Source: Eopsaltria australis
Lineage: Eukaryota > Chordata > Aves > Passeriformes > Petroicidae
Length of the DNA stretch: 64,000 nt
Direction: 5' to 3'
Assembly: GCA_034509425.1 (NCBI GenBank)
Contig: JAVTVJ010000069.1
Span: 3,479,501-3,543,500 of the forward strand
Shown here in pieces: positions 27,101-34,800 of this stretch. Positions within the stretch are counted from its first letter, which is position 1, and each line of letters opens with the position of its first letter. A model generated the notes under the pieces. That model had not been told where the DNA came from. It did no database searches and worked only from the letters and a program-made list of their open reading frames with translations. Position numbers and translations under genes: made by a program.

Positions 27101-28969
27101 TGCATTTGCTACAGTACAGACTTGCTTCATCCACATATTCTAAGTGGCAACACTCCAGCTGCAGGTAAATTCAGTACATATGGATTTTGTAGTAGACCAA
27201 CACATCTTTAAACCAGTACTCAAGGCTGCTAAGAGAATACTGGCAGGACACAGACCTCCAATCTAGAAAAACACCTACATGTTTGCAAGTGATTATGACC
27301 TTTGTAGTATATATTGTATTTTGTGTTCCATTAAGTTACATATTTACTAAGATAATGCCTCTACAATGTAAACATGAGTGAGTTATTGACCAGCACCTGG
27401 TTTACACCTACCAGTAGAAAGTATTTTCAGCAGATAGATTGTGTCTTAAGACTTGTCTACCCCGGAAGCTTTGTTTTGTTTAAAGAAGGATGTGAATTTA
27501 AACTGCTATAGATATCCCAGGATGTGGTTATTCTGAAATCAGAACATTTTATTCCTGACTGTCCTAACCATCTCATAAAGCGTAAATACACATGGAATAA
27601 CCAGAGAAGAATAAAATTTTTATTGCTTCAGAATAATAAAGTCAACATGAAAGAGCTATTTTGATTTGGGAATAGTTGTCCTATAGAAAACTGACACAAA
27701 ATGGTATCACTGGTTCTCAGAGAGCAGGTCTAGAAATAGTAGGTCTCAGGCGTCTTCTCAGGTTTTTGATTGCCTTTTAATTGCAATTCACAAACTCACA
27801 ATGCCAAATAACGAAAAGGAAGTATAAAGCAGACCATTAAATAGGACACTAACCAATTCAAGAATGCCAACCATTCGTTTCTCTGCCTTCTCATCTTCCT
27901 TCCTAGAGTAAAATACAAAAGACTAATTAAGATGAGGGTTTTTTAGCAAACCTGTATTAAGCTCTTCTTCTCCTTCCCTTGCCCCTTTCACTTCCTCATA
28001 CATCCAAGTTACACCACCAATCACTACTTGAAGTTAAAAAAATACCTACTTTTTCTTCTTGGCCTTTAACTGGTCACTTTGTTCCACATGTTCTTCATGC
28101 TGGAAAGAAGGATTGTCACACCCCTTGCTTCCAGATTCTGTGAAATAAAAAGGACTTTTTTAGCATAATAATCCATCTATTGTACTACTTTCTTATGTCT
28201 TTCACTGCTGATTCTTTTGCATTTAAAGACTAGTTTTTCCTTGTGTAAGTACTGTAAGTAACACAGAATACATGGCCGTTAACTACGAAATCATGTCATT
28301 GCCTCTAATAACCATCTTCATTATTCTATTGCAGTTGTTACATGTCCCACTTCCTCTGTGCCAGGGGCTTCAGAAGGAGATATGAAAGCATAATCCTACC
28401 CAGGAAGCTTATAGTTCTAAATGCATAAAATAAGACATAATATATATAAAAAGAAACTGATGAGTAACCACAGAGGGGAGCCACCTGTAAAACAAGAGGA
28501 GAAAAGGTGCTCTGCACACCAGCCACTCCCAATTTACATTTACCATAACTTTAGCTGCTGACTCACTAAGAATTGAATTTTCTATGTACTGTTTTAATGT
28601 TAGTTGGCCTACAGTGGCTGTTTTAGACAACCATTTGAAAGCAATAACATTCTTCCAGCTTATTCAGCTTTCCTCAGGAGAATTTTCATGCCCAGGCTAG
28701 GACCCTCCTGAACAGGTTTACCAATGTAAATGAATTTTGTTGAACTTAGTGGAATGATTCATGCAGAAAATGTTTTATAGGTGTGGCTTTAATTCACTTA
28801 TTCGTAGGAAACTCACCATGTTACCTCACACAAAACCACTACGGCAATTAAGGAGAGTTTTCTTTAGATTCAAATCTTTGGAACATATTCTTCAAACTCA
28901 CATGGGGTATTCCCTCTTACCAGGATCAGAGAGGTCCTGTGCTGTGGAGTTTTCAGAATAGTCCTTCAT
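1..28969 (-). CDS. ABCB1: P-glycoprotein-type ABC exporter gene, coding span (3' end cut off)
   Basis: A full-size ABCB transporter: plasma-membrane proteins of this family use ATP to pump lipophilic drugs, toxins or phospholipids outward. I assembled 25 coding exons whose phases join without a break, giving residues 1-1127. Visible in order are TM1-TM6 (about residues 70-375), NBD1 with A-loop Y422, Walker A 448-456, Q-loop Q496, signature 552-556, Walker B ending D576-E577 and H-loop H608, a charged linker 651-728, TM7-TM12 (about 749-1035), then A-loop Y1083 and Walker A 1109-1117 of NBD2. All catalytic residues in view are intact. The rest of NBD2 lies beyond the window edge. Paralogue choice is uncertain: TM11-TM12 and NBD1 resemble ABCB1/ABCB4, while TM2, the TM5-TM6 loop and the start of TMD2 resemble ABCB5. 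Introns also contain CR1 pieces and G-rich tracts listed separately. Confidence 0.93.
486..650 (-). mobile_element. CR1 LINE fragment
   Basis: The plus strand reads as antisense CR1: blocks such as CACTTCTTGAGCTCTCTCAG and GGGGAGCCTGTTCCAGCACC match the familiar avian CR1 3' region. It lies in the intron upstream of exon 26. The open frame over it is a repeat artefact. Confidence 0.8.
1921..2240 (-). mobile_element. CR1 LINE, 3' end copy
   Basis: Starts at the antisense 3' tail (ATAGAACCACAGAATGGTTT) and runs through CTAGACCAGGTTGCTC, CCAACCTGGCCTTGAACACC and TCACTACATGCTCTTGTAAC, all standard CR1 blocks. A typical 5'-truncated insertion of about 320 bases in the intron between exons 25 and 26. 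Confidence 0.92.
2472..2628 (-). CDS. ABCB1: ABCB1-like exon 25: residues 1015-1067, TM12
   Basis: Encodes [17 protein letters not shown], which is TM12, the second main drug-pocket helix, then [20 protein letters not shown] and [14 protein letters not shown]. The acceptor two bases upstream of the nearest alternative is the one that restores the isoleucine codon from exon 24. Its donor intron is G-rich. Confidence 0.96.
3112..3252 (-). CDS. ABCB1: ABCB1-like exon 24: residues 968-1014, TM11
   Basis: Encodes [17 protein letters not shown], then a cysteine-containing TM11 and [10 protein letters not shown]. It matches the SLRKA..FG and FRFGAYL blocks of ABCB1. 141 bases, donor GTGAGT. Confidence 0.96.
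4526..4626 (-). CDS. ABCB1: ABCB1-like exon 23: residues 935-967, intracellular loop 4
   Basis: Encodes [20 protein letters not shown], then [13 protein letters not shown]. It is the counterpart of the conserved ENIRTV.SLT loop. 101 bases; it ends inside an arginine codon completed by exon 24. Confidence 0.96.
5333..5536 (-). CDS. ABCB1: ABCB1-like exon 22: residues 867-934, TM9 and TM10
   Basis: Encodes [18 protein letters not shown]9, the [14 protein letters not shown] turn, TM10 and [16 protein letters not shown]. 204 bases, acceptor TCTTAG, donor GTAAGT. The segment mirrors exon 8 of the first half. Confidence 0.97.
7436..7519 (-). CDS. ABCB1: ABCB1-like exon 21: residues 839-866
   Basis: Encodes [19 protein letters not shown], then ATDASQVKG, the coupling segment that in P-glycoproteins reads WFDD.KN..G.L.TRLA.DA. 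Tyrosine replaces the usual phenylalanine. 84 bases, phase 0. Confidence 0.95.
7806..7855 (-). mobile_element. CR1 LINE terminal fragment
   Basis: Reads ATAGAATCACAGAATATCCT then GAGCTGGAAGGGACCCACAA, the last 50 bases or so of a CR1 in antisense. It lies in the intron between exons 20 and 21. Confidence 0.8.
8017..8094 (-). CDS. ABCB1: ABCB1-like exon 20: residues 813-838, intracellular loop 3
   Basis: Encodes [16 protein letters not shown] and FRALLQQ, the conserved loop after TM8. A 78-base exon in phase 0 with acceptor CCCCCAG and donor GTATGA. It joins exactly to exon 21. Confidence 0.94.
8142..8270 (-). pseudogene. Possible decayed duplicate of the TM8 exon
   Basis: Inside the exon 19 to exon 20 intron, same strand, after an acceptor-like CTTTCTGTCAG, lies a TM8-like hydrophobic stretch [18 protein letters not shown]. 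It resembles exon 19 ([14 protein letters not shown]) and the TM8 of other ABCB proteins. Its size, about 117-129 bases, is near the 105 of exon 19. The loop part ([10 protein letters not shown]) is in another frame, and there is no good donor. It is not in phase with exon 20, so I read it as a broken exon copy, or chance. Confidence 0.35.
8940..9044 (-). CDS. ABCB1: ABCB1-like exon 19: residues 778-812, TM8
   Basis: Encodes the outer loop [13 protein letters not shown] and TM8 [18 protein letters not shown]. 105 bases between TTCATAG and GTAAGT. A similar but broken TM8-like stretch lies in the next intron. Confidence 0.94.
9421..9540. repeat. A/C-rich low-complexity tract in the intron after exon 18
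   Basis: Plus strand nearly only A and C; the gene's sense strand is therefore G/T-rich, with runs of three to six G. It starts about 15 bases inside the donor of exon 18. The overlapping open frames (poly K/P/N on one strand, G/F on the other) are artefacts. Confidence 0.85.
9558..9704 (-). CDS. ABCB1: ABCB1-like exon 18: residues 729-777, TM7
   Basis: Encodes [18 protein letters not shown], the second elbow and TM7, ending [13 protein letters not shown]. The LKIL.LNKPEW segment is close to ABCB5. 147 bases, phase 0. The intron after its donor is strongly G-rich in the sense strand. Confidence 0.96.
11160..11393 (-). CDS. ABCB1: ABCB1-like exon 17: residues 651-728, charged linker
   Basis: Encodes the linker between the two halves. 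Residues 655-690 are very acidic. From 697 to the end the chain is basic and serine-rich: [18 protein letters not shown] and then KKKKEK. The RRRSS block resembles the kinase-regulated linker sites of mammalian P-glycoprotein. The whole exon is in phase 0, which fixes the donor as GTTGGT, a weak one; no alternative nearby keeps the frame. Confidence 0.88.
11862..12023 (-). CDS. ABCB1: ABCB1-like exon 16: residues 597-650, NBD1 H-loop
   Basis: Encodes [18 protein letters not shown] with H-loop histidine 608, then [17 protein letters not shown] and YHSLVMQQ at the end of NBD1. The SLVM ending is like ABCB5, and the VEQG.HSELM part is like ABCB4. 162 bases, acceptor CTGTAAG, donor GTAAGG. Confidence 0.97.
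14492..14662 (-). CDS. ABCB1: ABCB1-like exon 15: residues 540-596, NBD1 signature and Walker B
   Basis: Encodes [15 protein letters not shown] (ABC signature at 552-556), [13 protein letters not shown], Walker B LLLDE with catalytic glutamate 577, and the D-loop SALD. 171 bases; every catalytic residue is intact. Confidence 0.98.
15867..16070 (-). CDS. ABCB1: ABCB1-like exon 14: residues 472-539, NBD1 Q-loop and helical subdomain
   Basis: Encodes [18 protein letters not shown], then [17 protein letters not shown] with Q-loop Q496, and the [18 protein letters not shown] helix. 204 bases, phase 0. It is separated from exon 13 by about 1.27 kb that holds a compact G-quadruplex motif. Confidence 0.97.
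16779..16797 (-). repeat. Compact G-quadruplex-forming tract in an intron
   Basis: The plus strand has C4-TT-C7-T-C5, so the gene's sense strand has G5-A-G7-AA-G4. This gives four G-triplets with loops of one or two bases, in the intron between exons 13 and 14. Confidence 0.7.
17339..17464 (-). CDS. ABCB1: ABCB1-like exon 13: residues 430-471, NBD1 Walker A
   Basis: Encodes [13 protein letters not shown], then Walker [10 protein letters not shown] at 448-456, then [13 protein letters not shown]. The invariant lysine and serine of the P-loop are present. The 126-base length equals the mammalian exon as I recall it. Confidence 0.97.
19742..19852 (-). CDS. ABCB1: ABCB1-like exon 12: residues 393-429, start of NBD1
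   Basis: Encodes [14 protein letters not shown], then [18 protein letters not shown]. Tyrosine 422 is the A-loop residue that stacks on the adenine of ATP. 111 bases, phase 0; donor GTAAGT. Confidence 0.95.
20731..20844 (-). CDS. ABCB1: ABCB1-like exon 11: residues 355-392, TM6
   Basis: Encodes [18 protein letters not shown], which is TM6, one of the main drug-pocket helices of P-glycoprotein, and then the [14 protein letters not shown] helix leading to NBD1. 114 bases, phase 0 on both sides. Confidence 0.95.
21149..21323 (-). CDS. ABCB1: ABCB1-like exon 10: residues 296-354, TM5
   Basis: Encodes the loop [17 protein letters not shown]5 ending in YALAFWYG, and the outer TM5-TM6 loop [10 protein letters not shown]. 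That loop is about one residue longer than in human ABCB1 and shares an added proline with ABCB5. The exon ends at the start of TM6 with a GTAAGT donor. Confidence 0.95.
23636..23760 (-). CDS. ABCB1: ABCB1-like exon 9: residues 255-295, intracellular loop 2
   Basis: Encodes [18 protein letters not shown] followed by [16 protein letters not shown]. This is the strongly conserved intracellular loop 2 that crosses over to NBD2. Asparagine replaces the first glycine of the usual AFGGQ. Acceptor TTTTTAG, donor GTAAGT. Confidence 0.95.
24750..24921 (-). CDS. ABCB1: ABCB1-like exon 8: residues 197-254, TM3 and TM4
   Basis: Reads [13 protein letters not shown], then TM3 and the hallmark [17 protein letters not shown] turn into TM4. 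The acceptor (TTCAAAG) is pyrimidine-poor but is the only one that keeps phase. Donor is GTAAGT. Confidence 0.95.
26000..26191 (-). CDS. ABCB1: ABCB1-like exon 7: residues 133-196, TM2 and intracellular loop 1
   Basis: Encodes [16 protein letters not shown] (TM2), then a basic ARQT-type segment and [16 protein letters not shown], the coupling-helix region that contacts the NBDs. The exon is 192 bases. The TM2 residues YYVGIG and the RQTGRIR segment look more like ABCB5 than ABCB1. Confidence 0.95.
26427..26493 (-). CDS. ABCB1: ABCB1-like exon 6: residues 111-132, extracellular loop 1
   Basis: A 67-base exon encoding the first outer loop, with an N-S-S sequon at N115 and a cysteine at 119. 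Mammalian P-glycoproteins are N-glycosylated in this same loop. The acceptor is TTCACAG and the donor GTAAGA; phase 1 in and phase 2 out agree with both neighbours. Confidence 0.9.
26892..27036 (-). CDS. ABCB1: ABCB1-like exon 5: residues 63-110, TM1
   Basis: Begins [16 protein letters not shown], the elbow and TM1, and continues through [14 protein letters not shown], which matches the conserved end of TM1 in ABCB proteins. The last residues enter extracellular loop 1. The N-D-T glycosylation sequon (N110) spans the junction with exon 6. Donor is GTAAAA. Confidence 0.93.
27854..27902 (-). CDS. ABCB1: ABCB1-like exon 4: residues 46-62
   Basis: A 49-base exon between a CTCTAG acceptor and a GTTAGT donor. 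It encodes [16 protein letters not shown], which corresponds to the elbow helix segment just before TM1 in P-glycoproteins. The donor departs from consensus at +3. Confidence 0.85.
28050..28137 (-). CDS. ABCB1: ABCB1-like exon 3: residues 17-45, cytoplasmic N-tail
   Basis: The acceptor TTTCACAG and donor GTAGGT frame 88 bases that read on in phase from exon 2. The product is hydrophilic, rich in E, Q and K, and ends in a lysine run, as does the N-tail of mammalian ABCB1. It contains one cysteine and no motif. Confidence 0.82.
28921..28969 (-). CDS. ABCB1: ABCB1-like exon 2: start codon and residues 1-16
   Basis: Starts [16 protein letters not shown] and ends after the first base of codon 17 at a GTAAGA donor. 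The ATG has A at -3, and no other in-frame ATG lies between the acceptor and it. This polar N-tail is cytoplasmic and poorly conserved between paralogues, so the start rests on splice context rather than homology. Confidence 0.75.
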
Positions 28970-29015
28970 TGTTCTCTTCGTTGTATGCTTATGAGAGAGT
29001 CACATTAACTAGAAC
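28970..29015 (-). other. ABCB1: 5' UTR part of exon 2, with start-stop uORF
   Basis: A pyrimidine-rich acceptor ending in TTGCAG lies just right of 29015. Within the leader, ATG at 29005-29003 is followed at once by TGA at 29002-29000, a minimal upstream reading frame. The main start follows 34 bases downstream of the ATG's last base. Confidence 0.6.
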
Positions 29016-29703
29016 CTGCAATAAACCCCCCAACAGAACACTTTGATTTAGTAAATATTTAAAGAGTTCATATCTGTGAGTTTTTCCATGACTCATTACA
29101 TTTTGATCTCAACATTAGTCTACTTAAATAGAGAGACTAAAAAGAAAATAAAATAGGTAACATCACGAAAAAAGAACTGCTATTAGTGAGATATTAAGAA
29201 CAATGCACATTATTATAAGGGGACTTAGGTCAACAGCCTGTTTTCGTAGTCTTTTATGCCAAATCCTGACATCATTCATATAAAAGTTATTGTAAATGAT
29301 CTATTACAGAATAGATGACTTCCCTCATTACCTTATGTTTGATTAGAGCTAACTGAACAGCCATAACATTGTCACGAGTACAGTGACAAAGCCATGCACT
29401 TGTTATGCCATGTGGTACTAGGATGCATTTAGAGGCAGTAAGTGGCTGATACTCTATGTCTCCCGAGGCTTTTCTTCTTGCTCTATCAAATAGACTCTTT
29501 AAAAAAACCAAACAACAACAACAAAATCCCACGCAAAAAGCCACACGTGGATCTGATGAACCCTAAAACAACAGTGACAAGAAAGCTCCTATTCAACCTC
29601 AAATAAAGAAAATAAAAACCAACCAAAACCCGAACATACTCTTCGTTCGATTTCTGACTACGCTTTTCCTGACTATGCTTTTCCCCTCGTTATCTCCGCT
29701 CAC

Positions 29704-29795
29704 CTCCACAGCCCACGCTGTCGCCTGCAGGCGTGGGCTGGCGGCTCAGTGGCCGCTGCGGTGGCTCGGTGCCCCCAGCCCGGTCCCTGCGGGGC
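29704..29795 (-). other. ABCB1: Predicted non-coding exon 1 (5' UTR)
   Basis: The 3' edge is set by a consensus donor (GGAG then GTGAGC) at 29703. The 5' edge is inferred at about 30 bases below the TATA box. The exon would splice over an intron of about 690 bases to the acceptor at 29016. It carries no long reading frame joined to the protein. Transcript data would be needed to fix its start. Confidence 0.5.
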
Positions 29796-29819
29796 GGGTC
29801 CCCCGCTCCCGCCCTGGGC

Positions 29820-29825
29820 TTTATA
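29820..29825 (-). promoter_or_regulatory. ABCB1: TATA box of the transporter gene
   Basis: The minus strand reads TATAAAG inside a GC-rich block, about 115 bases before a strong splice donor. It is placed to start transcription near 29795, running toward the coding exons. I recall mammalian ABCB1 promoters as mostly TATA-less, so this differs. The start site itself is inferred. Confidence 0.6.
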
Positions 29826-30035
29826 GCGGCGGCGCCGCCCGCCCTCCGCCCGCCCTCGGCTCGGGTTGCAGGTGAAGGTCGGTGCCGCAGCCGGGCAGAG
29901 CCGCCCAGGACGAGGGGCCCGCAGAGTGATTCCGGCCCGCTTCTGCCCTCTGCGACCCCTCGGGAGCCGCCCCAGGGTCTCCGAACCTGCAGAGCCCATC
30001 AGCCCCTTGCCGGAGCATCTCTTCCTCCCGAGTCT

Positions 30036-30517
30036 CGCAGAATGATTAAGTGTTAGAAGGGGACCGCTGGGTGTCATCCAGCCCAGCCTCTCTGCTCCGG
30101 CTGAGTCATCTAGAGCAGTTTACATAGGATTGATCGGTACAGACAGATTTTGAATATCCCCAGCGAAGGAGGACTCCACAGCCTCTCTGGGTAGCCTGTT
30201 AGAGCGCTTGGTCACCTGCACAATAAAGAAGTTCTTCCACATGTTCACGTGGAACTTTACCTGTTGCAGTTTTGGCCGGCTGCCTCTTGTCCCATTGGCT
30301 GGCATCGCTGAGAAAAAACGTTCTGTCCTCTTGCCAGCAGATACAGGCATTGTTAAGATCCCTCCCAGGCTAAACAGGACGAGTCCCTCAGCCTTTCCGG
30401 ATAAGTGAGATGCTCCAGTACCCTCATCATCCTCATAGCTTTATGCTGGACCTGCTCCAGAAGCTCCATGTCTCTCTTATACTGAGAAGCCCAGAACTGG
30501 ACACAGAGTCTCGCCAT
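30036..30517 (-). mobile_element. CR1 LINE copy next to the promoter
   Basis: Antisense CR1 text on the plus strand, with blocks such as GTGTCATCCAGCCCAGCCTC, CACAGCCTCTCTGGGTAGCC, GCTGGACCTGCTCCAGAAGC and CCCAGAACTGGACACAGAGT. It is in the same sense as the transporter gene and begins within about 20 bases of the GC-rich promoter block. Confidence 0.88.
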
Positions 30518-31467
30518 TACTAAAACTAGATGAGTTTAAATCTAGAAAACTCAGCTACTATATAGAGATGAGAGGGTCTTTGAAGAGTCACTTGTCCAGG
30601 GAAACATTCAGGTTTGGGAAAGCTATCTGCAAGGTCCTGCCACATTTGGGAAATTGCATCATTGGAATTGGAGAATTTCAACTAAAACTAAAGATATGCT
30701 GGTGAATTTCAACTGAGAAATGTTATTAAATAAAGGTTTTTGTGTTCCACTTCTAAATGACATGACAACTGAGGCCAGCTAAATTCAAAACTGTTTTTAG
30801 AGAAGGTAAGCAACATGTTTTGCTCATTTGGTTCTTACCTCTTCCCCACAATTTGTGTGGGATTTTGGTTTTTTTTTTTTTCAGAAATAAGACTGTTTCT
30901 TGTTTTGGGTTAGTTCAGGGGGTGGTGGTTGGTTTTGTTGATGTGGTTTTTTTCTCCCCATCTGAAGAAATCAGGTAAACAAATCAGGTTTTCTGCACAA
31001 GCTTAAAAATGAGAGTTCTGCTCCCTCACTGGTACCTGTTATAATCTATATAATTTGCTTTCAGTAATGTCTTTAATGTTTATGATATATGAACTCCTAG
31101 TTGTTTTTCCATCCACTCAAATGCCGGTATCCCAGAGAAGACTCCCAGATATTTAAGCTAGTTACTCAGCTGCAATTTTTCTCAAGTAACAAGTTGGCCT
31201 AATTTAAGCTTCCCTTGTCCATCTCCCACTCAGTATTCAGATTATGTTTATGTTACACACATTGGTCATGATGCTCAGAAGAAAAGGCATTATTGGGTAT
31301 TATTGTCTCCTGCCCACTGCAATCCTGTACATTCAAGTAGAGTCAAACTCCTGCATATCAGACCTACGACTTTTTTACTACTTTCTTATTTCATTAGCAT
31401 TACTTAGGACTTCTATTACTTACGTATATTTTATATTACTTAAATGTATATGTATGTAATTTATATT
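30518..31467. other. Unique noncoding sequence between two CR1 copies
   Basis: I see no coding exon, RNA gene or repeat apart from T/G-rich patches near 30.87-30.96 kb. Confidence 0.6.
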
Positions 31468-31836
31468 AGCCTGGAGAAAAGGAAGCTCAGGGGAGCCTTA
31501 TCTTCCTTTACAACTACCTGAAAGGAGTTTGTGGCAAGTTGTGCATCTGCCTCTTTTCCGAAATAACAAGTGACAGGATGAGGAAGTGGCCTTCAGTTGT
31601 GCTAGAGGAGGTTTAGTATGGATATTATGGAAAAATATCTTCACCAATGTTGTCAAGCATTGGAACAGGCTGCCCAGGGAAGTTGTTTTGCCACCATCCT
31701 GGAAGGCATTTAAGATGTGTAGCTGTGGCAAGTAGGGACTTGACTTGAGTGGTGAACTTGTCAGTGCTGGGTTAATAGTCTGACTCAATGGTCTTATAGG
31801 CCTTTTCAAATGTAAATGGTTCTAAGATTCTATGAC
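31468..31836 (+). mobile_element. CR1 LINE copy, sense on the plus strand
   Basis: Starts near AGCCTGGAGAAAAGGAAGCT and ends with the CR1 3' tail TTCTAAGATTCTATGACTC. In between are TGGAACAGGCTGCCCAGGGA and similar blocks. It is opposite in orientation to the neighbouring copy. Confidence 0.9.
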
Positions 31837-34800
31837 TCAGTGTTAAGCCTGCATTATGCACATACATGTCTGTTCTCTGTTTCAAAAAATTAAGAAGGGC
31901 TTTGGCTTCTGCTGCCATGAAGAATATGAATTTACAGATTTTTGGAAGAGACAACAGCAAGCTGAAGTTGCTTCACTGTCCCAGCCTCAGGCATAGAATT
32001 TTATGCAGTATTTCCTTCACCAAAGGTAACAGGTTTTCTTCTTACACATCTCAACGAGAGTGAGAACATCTCCTTACCAAATCTCAGTTTTTTGTTTAAA
32101 CTGGTCATAAAGTGTTATTTTCAGCATAAACTGTCTTTGCATATAAAATTTTAGACAGAGGGACATCCCATCTGGAAAGCAAACTCCTGGTGTGAGGTTG
32201 AGAGCACATAGATAGCAAAGTAGAATGGAGGCAGCATGGACCCAAAAAAATGACTAGGAATAGATTTCAGAGCTATAAAATACTCACACATTGTACTCAG
32301 CACCACTGGCAGCTAGAGAGTGGTTTAACACCTCCAAAACACAGACACTTTCACTTTTCAGAGCTTCATTATCAATTATTCCCACACAGTAACAACGAAG
32401 TGTCAATCACAATTCAGATCCATTGCTCTACACTCCACAGGCCAGACAAGAAAGAGCCTCAGAGTTCCCCTGAATAGAAAAGTTGGTCCAAAAAGGGTGT
32501 GAGAGAAGAGCAGGGCAAAGAACTGATCATGCAGAAAAAAGCATCACAGCATGTTAAGCAGGAATTTGTTTCCTTCTCTCTCCCTTCTCTCCCCATTTCT
32601 TCCTTTGAAGTGATGCTATGCTCTGTGCAAGTTAACGAGCATCTTCAAAGGAGGGAAAACACCACCCAAGCTATAAACAAAGAGATTAAATAGAAAATAG
32701 ACATAAGAAGGGATAAAAAATGGTCTTCTGGAAAAATGTTCCCATCAAACCTACTGATAAACATGGGCTCTTAGTCTAGTTACAGCTAACCACTCTATGC
32801 TTAAGTAAAAATTTATCAGCATATTCTAATATTTTTGCAGAAGCAAAAATTCACGTGTAAAGCAGAGAAGACTCCCATTAATAGACGGGAGAGGAGCAGC
32901 ACAAAAAATTGTAGTTCACAATTTTGCCTTTGTAATTTTGGGGTGAACACATTATGATAAAAATATCATAATGCAATTTGGAGAATAAATACTATTCTTC
33001 CTTTATCAAAAAATATTTTTCTATCTTTGGAAGATACTAGATTCATCTGAAAACTGTTCTATTCCAAACAGCCAATATACACCCATGTCTCCATGTGTTT
33101 GGTTCATCCGTCCAAATGTTGTCACTGACAGGAAGAGCAACAATAAACACAATCAAATGTCATTAATTAACACCAGCCATAACAGACTAGAAAATATATG
33201 TAATTTACAAAACTATTATCATAAGCACATTATTAAAAACAAGCAAACAAAACCTACCAGAAACACCCTGTTACACAAACTGAAAATGAGAACTTGTTTC
33301 CCCAAGAAAACCATTAACCCTGAAAAGAATGCAATGCATGCTGTACAAAACAAGGTGACACCCAGCTTTACTGAAATATTTCCTCAAAATAACAGTCAAA
33401 TACAAAGAAGGTGTACTGTATTTTACAGGTATTATAGCTTCTTACCACATTTTATTTCTCTAACAGAGCAGAACACCAGCAAGACACCCCTCTGCACTCA
33501 GAAACCACATGTGGGAAGTCAGGGCTAGTATTTGACCCACTACCTTTATTAAAGATGATCACCTTCATATTTCATGCTGGCTTGTAATTCACAGGGAGGA
33601 CCTATAAAAGACCATGTTGCACTTTGATTTTTCTTGCTTTGTGACTTTTACTTATGTGACCTGAGATTCAGCCAGAAAGGACTTGACAGAGTTGCTTAAA
33701 GATAAGAAAGTCCTGGATTCTCATTTATTTGCTATTGTAGGATTTGGGGGCCATTAGTTATAATCCACTCCCACATATCCACAGCAGTGCAGTGAAACAT
33801 GTATAGTAGTGAAGCTCAACAGTAAAACTATTAGTAATGACTGGGAGTAGCTGTAGTTACGGCACAGTACTTGGAGTTAGGAGATTGGATTTTGGTGGGC
33901 ATAAATGGAGTGGCTTAATAAAGGAAGCAGCTGACTAAATGTTGTAATTCTCCAAACAGAAACAGTCTTAGGCTATTCTGCTATAACATTGGCAACTGCA
34001 GAGCTGTTGGAGATTTGATGCAGTGAAAGGAGAAGGTCTGGGTAGAGGTGAATGTTGGAAGAATTAAAAATCAGATAAAGAAATATTTCCCAACACTTGA
34101 AACACTTTCTGAGAAAGACTGAGTTACGTTGTCCAAAAGTCCTAATTCTGTGACCAAGCAAAACCATAATTTGTGGTTTCCCAGAAACGGGGGAGCAGGA
34201 ACATATCTGATTCTCTTAACTAAACAGTAACATCAAAGACATCTATTTATTTATAACAGTTTCTGAACAGAACAACTTGCAAGAATTCATTAACGCTGAA
34301 ATAGCTTTACAAGTTCTCTGTAATACACATTTTCTCAAAGAATGAAAACAAGGAAATGTATTTTATTCTCGCCTATAAAGTTTGCAGGTCTGTTTTAGGA
34401 GACACTTAAGTGATAAGTGTGAAGAATTTGGCAGAATTACTATAATTCTTCTTGCCTTAAAAAATAAAAGGTTAAGCCAATGTGGTTCATTGCTTTTTAT
34501 AAAACAGAGATATTTTACTCTTTTTTCCTTCTAAGTAATAGAGTGAAATAAGTAGTAAGATCATAAGAAAAGAAGGCAGTCATTCTGCTGAAAACTTTGT
34601 ATGCCTTGAACAAGAAAATTTCATGCATTACAAAAATGGTGACTTAAAAGCTGGTTCTATCTACACAGATAGTTTGGGGGACTGGATGTTGTTATACACG
34701 TATTTCAGAAAGACAGGGAGGAAAGAAAGGGAGGAGGAGCTGCCTTATGTAAGCGGTTATTAATTCTAGGGCCTTCCACCCTGTATCAGGAGAAAGACAG

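Larger units (their letters stand above)
29700..30020 (-). promoter_or_regulatory. ABCB1: GC-rich, CpG-rich promoter region
   Basis: This is the only strongly GC- and CpG-rich block between 28 and 42 kb and it sits directly upstream of the first exons. It contains GC-box-like GGGCGGG runs on both sides of the TATA box. Runs of three to five G on the minus strand at 29772-29814 straddle the expected start site. Whether it also fires to the right is not shown by the sequence. Confidence 0.65.

Noticed and set aside
29675..30077. Alanine/arginine/glycine-rich frames in the GC-rich block
   Set aside because: Typical CpG-island artefacts; the block is better explained as promoter and non-coding exon.
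33085..33528. 147-codon open frame on the plus strand
   Set aside because: Lysine/asparagine/threonine-rich as expected from AT-rich DNA, no splice context and no recognisable family.
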